Shown one piece after another: positions 58,248 to 64,000 of a DNA stretch of 64,000 bases. Within the stretch, counting starts at the first letter, position 1. The number at the start of each line of letters is the position of its first letter. Location of the stretch: the NCBI GenBank assembly GCA_005881275.1, contig VBEF01000036.1, positions 16,076 through 80,075 on the forward strand, given 5' to 3'. Below the pieces are notes generated by a model that was given only the letters and a program-made list of their open reading frames with translations, was not told the DNA's origin and ran no database searches. The position numbers and the translations under genes were made by a program. The DNA comes from Chloroflexota bacterium. GTDB lineage: Bacteria; Chloroflexota; Dormibacteria; Dormibacterales; Dormibacteraceae.

Positions 58248-59858
58248 TCAGATCAGAGCGCTTTCTTCAGGCTCCACCAATGCATTTTGACCGCGCCGTC
58301 CGGCCGTCACGTGCGCGGTTTGGCGAAGCGGCACCTCCCGAATGAACAGCGTCGCGACGAAGCTGATCGCGATGATCGGCAAGCCCGCGAGGAAGACGGG
58401 ATGGAGCGCGTCGGCCAGACCGTGCCTGATTCCCGCCGCGATCGCGGGTGGCAGCTTGGCGAGCAGCGACGGATCGAAGATCGCGGTCGCAGCCGCGCCG
58501 CTGTCCGATGAATGAAGTCTTTGCAGGGCCGAAGCCGGCAGGTATTTCGCCATCGAGCTCTGCATCCCCTGGGTCAGGATCGTGCCGAGGATCGCGAGCC
58601 CGATCGCTGCCCCCATCGACCGGGAAAGCTGCGTCGCCGAAGTCGCCACCGCCAGGTCTTCCCGGCTGACGGAGTTCTGCACGACGAGCGTGTACGTCTG
58701 CATCGTGACGCCAAGACCGAGGCCGATGAGGATCATCGCCACGATGACGGATTGATTGGTCGTCTCGATGGTGAAGTTGGCGAGCATGTAGTAACCCGCG
58801 CCCATCGACAAGAGACCGCCGAGAAGTGGGACCTTGTATCGCCCGGTGCGAGAGATGAACCAGCCACTCGCAACGCTGGTCACGATCATCGACACCAGCA
58901 TCGGGACGAGGATCGCGCCCGAGTTCGTGACGCTGTTGCCGATCACGCCCTGGACGAAGACCGGAAGAAAGAAGATGGCCCCGAACATCGACATCGCGAC
59001 GCCGACGCTGGCGATGTTTGAGAACGTGAAGATGCTGCTCTTGAACAGGTGCAGCGGAAGGACTGGCTCAGGCGCGTGCGTCTCGACCCACGCGAAAGCG
59101 CCGAGCAGCAACGCGGCAGCGCCGTAGAGGCCGACGATCTGCCATGACATCCAGGGGTACTGCACGCCGCCCCAGACCGTCGCCAGCAGCGCACAGGTGA
59201 TTCCCGCCGATAGCGTCACGCTTCCCCAGACGTCGATCGCGTGCTTGCGCCGCGGATTGGGTACGTGCATGAACAGACCGACGACGACCAGCGTCACAAG
59301 AGCCACCGGAAGGTTGACGAAGAACAGCCATCGCCATGAGAAGTGCTCGGTGATGAATCCGCCCGCTGCGGGACCGACGATCGACGCGAGCCCGAAAGAG
59401 GCGCCGAGCATGCCCTGGTACTTGCCGCGTTCGCGCGGCGAGATGATGTCGCCGATGATCGCCTGCGAGAGGGGCATGATGAAGCCCATTCCGGCGCCCT
59501 GCACGAAGCGCGCGAAGACGAGGAACCAGAAGTTCGGCGCCATTCCGGACAGGGCAGAGCCCACGGCGAAAACGACGATGCCTGTCATGTAGAGCGGCTT
59601 GCGCCCATAGATGTCGGAGAGCTTGCCCGCGACCGGCACGACGATTGTGGACGCGAGCATCGCCGAGATGGGGATCCAGCTGTAGTCCGCAAGCCCGCCC
59701 AGCTCCGCGACGATGGTCGGCAGCGCCGGCGCGACCAGGGTCATGTTGAGAGATGCAACCAGCGAGCCGAGCATCAAGCCGGCGAAGACCGCCATGACTC
59801 CGCGGTCGAGGCCCGTCTTCGCGCCTGCGCCGGCCGCCTTCGAGGCGACAGCGGTCAC
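58248..59858 (-). CDS. MFS multidrug exporter, DHA2 type with 14 helices
   Basis: A 536-residue transporter: MAVFAGLMLGSLVASLNMTL, motif A GKLSDIYGRKPLYMTGIVVF, RFVQGAGMGFIMPLSQAIIG and WRWLFFVNLPVALVTL. GTG 59858 is chosen because the frame upstream runs into the neighbouring dehydrogenase gene. A long loop before the last helix (SMAKYLPASALQRLHSSDSG) is typical of EmrB/QacA exporters. No regulator gene is adjacent, unlike the exporter at 23414. Confidence 0.88.
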   Translation of the reverse strand: MTAVASKAAGAGAKTGLDRGVMAVFAGLMLGSLVASLNMTLVAPALPTIVAELGGLADYSWIPISAMLASTIVVPVAGKLSDIYGRKPLYMTGIVVFAVGSALSGMAPNFWFLVFARFVQGAGMGFIMPLSQAIIGDIISPRERGKYQGMLGASFGLASIVGPAAGGFITEHFSWRWLFFVNLPVALVTLVVVGLFMHVPNPRRKHAIDVWGSVTLSAGITCALLATVWGGVQYPWMSWQIVGLYGAAALLLGAFAWVETHAPEPVLPLHLFKSSIFTFSNIASVGVAMSMFGAIFFLPVFVQGVIGNSVTNSGAILVPMLVSMIVTSVASGWFISRTGRYKVPLLGGLLSMGAGYYMLANFTIETTNQSVIVAMILIGLGLGVTMQTYTLVVQNSVSREDLAVATSATQLSRSMGAAIGLAILGTILTQGMQSSMAKYLPASALQRLHSSDSGAAATAIFDPSLLAKLPPAIAAGIRHGLADALHPVFLAGLPIIAISFVATLFIREVPLRQTAHVTAGRRGQNALVEPEESALI

Positions 59859-59868
59859 CGGACCTAAT

Positions 59869-61011
59869 CTACCGAGATCGCGGGAGACCGAGGACCCTTT
59901 CGGCCAGGATGTTGCGTAAAACTTCCGAGGTCCCGGCCTCGATCGTGTTGGCCCGCGAGCGCAAGAACTGGTACTTCCAACCGTCCCCGTCACCGACCTG
60001 CGATCCCGGCCCGCCGATGTCCATCGCCGTCTCCGTCATCCGCTGGTTCAGCTCGGACCACATGAGCTTGAGGATGGAACCCTCGGGGCCGGGAATGCCG
60101 CTGCGTTTGGCCGCCGTCACCGCGCGGTAGCCGTTGAGCTGCAGGGCGCGCGCTTCGATCGTGTGCTGGGCGATCTTCTGCCTGACGAGCCGGTCCGAGC
60201 CGCGTCCGAGCTTGCGCGCACGCTCCGCGAGCTCGGAAGCCGTGATCTGAGCGCGCGTCGCGAGCGCGAGACCAAGGGTGCCGCGCTCGTGGAGCAGCGT
60301 GGTCATCGCGACGGCCCATCCGCCCCCAGCCTCGCCCAGGATCTGCGATTTGGGCACCATCACGTCCTTGAAGAAGATCTCGTTGAACTCGGCGTCGCCC
60401 GTGATCTGGACCAGGGGCCGGACCTCTATGCCGGGGCTCTCCATGTCGACCAGGAGATAGGTCAGGCCTTCCCGCGGGTTGGCTTCCTTGCGTTCGCGGA
60501 CGAGGAGCATGCACCACTTCGCGACATGGGCAAGCGTCGTCCAGACCTTCTGTCCGTTGACGACGTAGTGGTCGCCCTTGTCCTCTGCCCGGGTCTGCAG
60601 CCCTGAAAGGTCGCTTCCGGCGTTGGGTTCGCTGAAGCCCTGACACCAGATCTCTGCCGCCGACAGCAACGGAGCCAGATATCGCTTCTTTTGCTCGTCG
60701 GTGCCATGCGCGATAACCACCGGCCCGCCCATGCCGAGGCCGATGACGTTTATCGGGTCTGGAGCATGGGCCGTGATCATCTCGTCGTTGAAGATCAGCT
60801 GGTCCATGAAGCCGCCGCCGCGCCCGCCGTACTCCTTCGGCCAGGTGATCCCGACGTAGCCCGCTTCATAGAGCTTTTTCTGCCAGGCGCGCCGCGTGTC
60901 GATGAATTCCTTCATGTCGGTCGAGCCGTCTTCAAGCGGCGCGTTTGCCTTCAGCCAGGCCCGCACCTCGTCACGAAACGCCTTCTCCGACTCGCTCAGA
61001 TCGAAATCCAC
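59869..61011 (-). CDS. Acyl-CoA dehydrogenase
   Basis: A 380-residue flavoenzyme that introduces a 2,3 double bond into acyl-CoA. It has FDLSESEKAFRDEVRAWLKA, GYVGITWPKEYGGRGGG, WCQGFSEPNAGSDLSGLQTR, VVNGQKVWTTLAHVAKWCML and the C-terminal NTIEAGTSEVLRNILAERVL, in which the ExGTSE-type Glu is kept. It is the catalytic type and may pair with the chain at 56416-57546. Substrate length or class (fatty acid, steroid) is unknown. Confidence 0.92.
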   Translation of the reverse strand: MDFDLSESEKAFRDEVRAWLKANAPLEDGSTDMKEFIDTRRAWQKKLYEAGYVGITWPKEYGGRGGGFMDQLIFNDEMITAHAPDPINVIGLGMGGPVVIAHGTDEQKKRYLAPLLSAAEIWCQGFSEPNAGSDLSGLQTRAEDKGDHYVVNGQKVWTTLAHVAKWCMLLVRERKEANPREGLTYLLVDMESPGIEVRPLVQITGDAEFNEIFFKDVMVPKSQILGEAGGGWAVAMTTLLHERGTLGLALATRAQITASELAERARKLGRGSDRLVRQKIAQHTIEARALQLNGYRAVTAAKRSGIPGPEGSILKLMWSELNQRMTETAMDIGGPGSQVGDGDGWKYQFLRSRANTIEAGTSEVLRNILAERVLGLPRSR

Positions 61012-61071
61012 GCTGATACCTTACCCTCGGAAGAACGCCGGACCGCCACGTAAAGCTCGTGTAAGGCGCCG

Positions 61072-61980
61072 TCAGGCGACGGCCGGCATCAACTCTTTCG
61101 CCACCAGCTCCAGCGCGTCCCCGTCGTCGAGTAGGAAGTGCTGGAGCATGAACAGGTCGATCCCCAGCCGGGCGAACTCTCGCATGCGCTCCGCGATCTG
61201 CTCGGGCGTACCCACCAGCCATGCATCCTTTCGGTTTTCGAGCACTTCCTCGGGGGTCATCCCGTTCAGGTCGTCGATCACCTCGCTGACCTGGGCTGCC
61301 CGTTCGAGCAACTCTTTCCTGTTGCGGCCGATGAGGAAGCTGGTCATCACGGAGTGGCGAATGCTGGTCGGGTCACGTCCCGCGTCACGGCAGAGCTGCT
61401 CGAGCAAATCGCGTCGCTGCCGGTAACCGTCGGCGTCGAGCTTGGAGTAATTCCATTCCGAAGCTTCACGCGCTACGAGGGGAAGCGTTCGCTTCAAGCC
61501 TTTGCCGCCGAGCAGAATAGGGATCGGGTTGCGTACGGGCTTGGGGTTCGACTTGCTCCAGGTCTCGCGAATCACCTTGATGCCGGCCTCCAGCATGTCG
61601 AAGCGCTGTCTTTCCGTATAAAAGGGAATCCCAAATTCTCGGTGCTCATGTTCGTTCCATCCGGCGCCGACCCCGAGGATGAGTCGCCCGGTCGCGACGA
61701 TGTCGACCGCCGCCGCCATGCGGGCGAGCAGAGCGGGTGGGCGAAACGTCATCGGGCTGACCATCGGGCCGATTTCGATGTTCTTCGTCCACTCGGCCGC
61801 GAGCGCGAGCGAGATCCAGCACTCGATGCAGTCCAGGTCGGGGCGCCCATTCAGCGATACGAAATGGTCGCTGCGCCGAAGCGAGGCGAACCCCAGGCGG
61901 TCGGTGTCCTGGCAGATCCTGCGCCAGCGGTCCCAGCTCAGACCCTCCTGGCCCTCGATCATGATCCCGACCCGCGCCAT
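61072..61980 (-). CDS. LLM-class flavin/F420-dependent oxidoreductase
   Basis: A 302-residue luciferase-like barrel: ARVGIMIEGQEGLSWDRWRR, FASLRRSDHFVSLNGRPDLD, IEIGPMVSPMTFRPPALLAR, GRLILGVGAGWNEHEHREFG and PIPILLGGKGLKRTLPLVAR. This matches the F420-dependent group of high-GC lineages, though FMN cannot be ruled out. The ATG overlaps the PHP gene stop by one base (TGATG). Substrate is unknown. Confidence 0.88.
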   Translation of the reverse strand: MARVGIMIEGQEGLSWDRWRRICQDTDRLGFASLRRSDHFVSLNGRPDLDCIECWISLALAAEWTKNIEIGPMVSPMTFRPPALLARMAAAVDIVATGRLILGVGAGWNEHEHREFGIPFYTERQRFDMLEAGIKVIRETWSKSNPKPVRNPIPILLGGKGLKRTLPLVAREASEWNYSKLDADGYRQRRDLLEQLCRDAGRDPTSIRHSVMTSFLIGRNRKELLERAAQVSEVIDDLNGMTPEEVLENRKDAWLVGTPEQIAERMREFARLGIDLFMLQHFLLDDGDALELVAKELMPAVA

Positions 61981-63011
61981 CAGCGAGTCATCGTAAGTTC
62001 ATCGGGCGATCGGAAGTTGAGGATGCGGTCTCGCGCGATTCCCGCCCGCCGCGCCATCCACAGCGCCATCGGCACGTAAGCAAACTCCGCGGGCGCGTGC
62101 GCGTCGGCGTCGATCGCAAAGTTGCATCCGTACTCGTAGGCAAGACGCGCCATCTCTGGCGAAAGGTCCATACGCGCCGGGTCGCAGTCGATCTCCAGAG
62201 CAACGCCGCGCTTGGCGGCTTCCCGGAACACCAGCTCGAAGTCGTACGACGCACCCTCCCGCGAGCCTGGCCGGCGGCCAGTCGGATGGCCGATCACATC
62301 GACGTGCGGATGGGAGACCGCGCGCATCATGCGTTCGGTCATGGCGGCGGGCTCCTGACGCAGCTTCACGTGCGGCGAGGCGATAACGACGTCAAGGATC
62401 TCCAGCACAGCGTCCGGGAGGTCGAGTGAGCCGTCCTCCAGGATGTCGACCTCGATGCCCTGCAGCAGGGTCATCCCATCGACCTGGCTTTGCACATCGG
62501 CCATCTCCCTCGACTGCGCGACCAGCCGTTCCGCGTTGAGGCCATGCACCACCGTGATGCGGGGCGAGTGGTCGGTGATGCCCAGGTAGCTATAGCCAAG
62601 CGCCTGCGCGCCTCGCGCCATCTCGAGCATGGTCGCCCGGCCGTCGCTCCAGTTCGTGTGGGAATGGATATCGCCCCGGTAGTCGTCGAAGTCGAGGTCG
62701 GACTCGTCCCCTCGCTCAGGCTGCTTCGACAGCTCGCGCAGGCGGTTCAGATAACGGCTCGCCCCGGTCTGGATCACATCGGACAGCACCCTGGCGATGC
62801 CTTCGCCGACGCCTTCGATCGAGGTCAGCTTCTCGGCGCGATGGAGCTCGGCCAGGTCGGGCCGCTGAAGCGCGAGCGACCAGGCGGCCGCGGAGAACGC
62901 CTTGGCACGAAACCGCTCCTTGGGGTCCTGGCTGCGCCGAAGCCGAAGCTGGCTGACCCGATCGCCGAGCTGGTCGACTCTCTGCTCGTCGAGCTGGGCG
63001 AGGACCCCCAT
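61980..63011 (-). CDS. Helix-hairpin-helix plus PHP-domain phosphoesterase (PolX C-terminal-like)
   Basis: A 343-residue protein. Residues 1-100 hold a PolX-type helical/HhH part (RFRAKAFSAAAWSLALQRPD, KLTSIEGVGEGIARVLSDVI). The PHP domain follows with metal ligands in YRGDIHSHTNWSDGRATMLE, LGITDHSPRITV, GIEVDILEDGSLDLPD, HVDVIGHPTGRR and FAIDADAHAPAEF. The DNA polymerase catalytic core is missing, so it is a stand-alone phosphoesterase. ATG 63011 is the only standard start before the conserved region and lies inside folE on the other strand. Confidence 0.85.
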   Translation of the reverse strand: MGVLAQLDEQRVDQLGDRVSQLRLRRSQDPKERFRAKAFSAAAWSLALQRPDLAELHRAEKLTSIEGVGEGIARVLSDVIQTGASRYLNRLRELSKQPERGDESDLDFDDYRGDIHSHTNWSDGRATMLEMARGAQALGYSYLGITDHSPRITVVHGLNAERLVAQSREMADVQSQVDGMTLLQGIEVDILEDGSLDLPDAVLEILDVVIASPHVKLRQEPAAMTERMMRAVSHPHVDVIGHPTGRRPGSREGASYDFELVFREAAKRGVALEIDCDPARMDLSPEMARLAYEYGCNFAIDADAHAPAEFAYVPMALWMARRAGIARDRILNFRSPDELTMTR

Positions 63012-63506
63012 CGCCAGGGTCTGAAGGCGACGCCGGAACGCGTCTCGCGCGCTTTGCGAGAGCTGACCGACGGCTATGGCGTCAACCCGGAAGATGTCGT
63101 CGCAGACGCAACCTTCGACCAGGACTACGACGAGATGGTCGTCGTCAAGGACATCGCGTTCTACAGCCTGTGCGAGCATCACATGCTGCCCTTCTTCGGG
63201 CATGTTCATGTCGGCTACCTGCCGAAAGGCAAGGTGGTCGGGCTGAGCAAGATCCCCCGACTGGTCGAGGTCTTCTCGCACCGCCTTCAGATCCAGGAGA
63301 AGCTCACCAAGGAGATCGCGGAGGCGTTGAGCGCGGTGCTCGCCCCGAAAGGTGTCGGGGTGGTCGTCGAGGCGCGCCACCTGTGCATGGAGATGCGCGG
63401 AGTCGAGAGGCCGGGCGGACAGATGATCACGTCTTGCATGCTCGGCACATTCCGGCGCGACCCGCGCACCCGAGCCGAGTTTCTCGACCTCGTCAAAGGG
63501 AAGTAA
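62949..63506 (+). CDS. folE: GTP cyclohydrolase I
   Basis: A 185-residue enzyme opening the tetrahydrofolate pathway. Evidence is LGEDPHRQGLKATPERVSRA, DIAFYSLCEHHMLPFFGHVH with zinc-binding Cys75, VVGLSKIPRLVEVFSHRLQI, VEARHLCMEMRGVERPGGQM and CMLGTFRRDP. No in-frame ATG, GTG or TTG precedes the conserved ELGEDPHR region. CTG 62949 (or CTG 62928) is the best start, and both lie within the 5' end of the antisense PHP gene. No other folate gene is in the window. Confidence 0.93.
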   Translation: MADPIAELVDSLLVELGEDPHRQGLKATPERVSRALRELTDGYGVNPEDVVADATFDQDYDEMVVVKDIAFYSLCEHHMLPFFGHVHVGYLPKGKVVGLSKIPRLVEVFSHRLQIQEKLTKEIAEALSAVLAPKGVGVVVEARHLCMEMRGVERPGGQMITSCMLGTFRRDPRTRAEFLDLVKGK

Positions 63507-63616
63507 GCTCCGAGAGGGCAATTGGAGGGGCCCACAGGTCGCGGGCGGGATGCCACGGACCGGGTCGCTCTGGCATGGGTCGTAGCTGTGCACATCGCGC
63601 CCAACACATAAACCAG

Positions 63617-63654
63617 CCTTTATGCTTTAGACTGGCTTATAAAGGAACCTTTAT
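63617..63654 (+). promoter_or_regulatory. ArsR operator and -10 over the regulator's own start
   Basis: ATAAAGG (63639-63645) and CCTTTAT (63648-63654) form an inverted repeat with a two-base gap, and the second arm contains part of ATG 63653. A third copy, CCTTTAT, lies at 63617-63623. TATAAA at 63638-63643 is a likely -10, 9 bases before the ATG. A regulator bound here would block its own transcription. The rest of the 146-base gap after folE shows nothing I can name. Confidence 0.6.
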
Positions 63655-63976
63655 GTTTCTCCAGAACCCGCGCAATGAGCTGCCCGACCATTTCCTGGGC
63701 TTCGCCAACCCCACCCGCCTGCGCATCCTCGAGCGCCTGGCCAAGCTCGGCGAGGTCAACGTCAACGACCTGGCTCTCCACCTGCACATGAGCCAGCCGC
63801 GCATCTCCTGGCACCTAAGGATGCTCCGCCTGGGCGGGGTGATCCGAACCAGACGCGAAGGCCGGCAGGTCTATTGCTCGCTCGACGTGGAGAACATCAG
63901 GCGCTATCGGGAGCGCCTGGACCAGATGCTCGGCATGGCACAGAAGATGAAAGTCGGTGAGGAGGTGGGCGCATGA
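63653..63976 (+). CDS. ArsR-family transcriptional regulator
   Basis: A 107-residue winged helix: LGFANPTRLRILERLAKLGE, the recognition helix region LHLHMSQPRISWHLRMLRLG and the wing GVIRTRREGRQVYCSLDVEN. No classical metal-binding Cys pair is present in the recognition helix; the only Cys is in QVYCSLD. ATG 63653 lies in the operator dyad. Its stop overlaps the next ATG (ATGA), so the downstream gene is likely its partner. Confidence 0.9.
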   Translation: MFLQNPRNELPDHFLGFANPTRLRILERLAKLGEVNVNDLALHLHMSQPRISWHLRMLRLGGVIRTRREGRQVYCSLDVENIRRYRERLDQMLGMAQKMKVGEEVGA

Positions 63977-64000
63977 GCGCCAATCACAGAAACGGTCAGC
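63973..64000 (+). CDS. Start of an unidentified gene cut by the window edge
   Basis: An ATG at 63973 overlaps the ArsR stop (ATGA) and reads nine codons (MSANHRNGQ) before the window ends. Too short to identify; the overlap pattern, the same as elsewhere here, is the only evidence. Confidence 0.45.

Noticed and set aside
63012..63593. A 194-residue N-terminal extension of the PHP protein
   Set aside because: It is antisense to folE and has no recognisable domain; ATG 63011 fits the family better.

Overview
The window is GC-rich, gene-dense chromosomal DNA with almost no spacer, many overlapping start/stop pairs (ATGA, GTGA, TTGA, CTGA) and no mobile elements, tRNA, rRNA or CRISPR that I can see. 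The gene set is housekeeping: complete de novo purine genes except purK, most of the pyrimidine operon, PdxS/PdxT, a two-subunit biotin-dependent carboxylase, acyl-CoA dehydrogenases, an LLM-type flavin/F420 oxidoreductase, GuaB3, DarA next to tmk, and an R3H/AAA ATPase. This suggests a terrabacterial lineage such as Dormibacterota, Chloroflexota or a deep Actinomycetota relative. That placement is inference from gene content, not a phylogeny.

Layout. 1-1231: a MerR regulator (cut by the window edge), a single-domain response regulator and a DUF4332 helix-hairpin-helix protein. 1292-9650: guaB3, guaA, purD, purE, carboxylase subunits pycB and pycA, and a Nudix hydrolase. 9662-12396 (minus): an ECF sigma factor translationally coupled to a 726-residue membrane protein with Ig-like and beta-propeller regions. 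12621-23185: purB-C-S-Q-L-F-M-N-H and tryptophan 2,3-dioxygenase; the purC/purS junction is damaged, purS has lost its 5' end and lies out of frame. 23271-29116: a small Cys-rich protein, MFS exporter/MarR pair, thiolase, and an ABC exporter operon headed by a zinc-ribbon protein with a histone-H1-like tail. 29158-36672: pyrB, pyrR, a single-chain carA-carB fusion, pyrK and pyrD behind a PyrR-binding leader that overlaps the Shine-Dalgarno. 36673-43306: an ABC exporter pair, an MFS transporter, an SRPBCC protein, a frameshifted small membrane gene, an SDR and a quinone oxidoreductase. 43351-48968: DUF3465 lipoprotein, hisA, yajQ, ilvE, glycerate kinase, and an ECF sigma factor with a zinc-finger tail. 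49032-56401: pdxS, pdxT, an acetyltransferase-like protein, an R3H/AAA ATPase, tmk, darA and a one-piece ABC exporter. 56416-63011 (minus): two acyl-CoA dehydrogenases, an MFS exporter, an LLM oxidoreductase and a PHP-domain protein. The window ends with folE and an ArsR regulator with an operator over its own start.

Three themes run through the window. First, several conserved genes (guaB3, purN, folE, an SDR, probably the Nudix gene) have no usable ATG, GTG or TTG and appear to start at CTG. Second, -10-like hexamers lie 5-10 bases before start codons, suggesting leaderless transcripts. Third, several short intergenic regions contain clear dyads that look like local operators.
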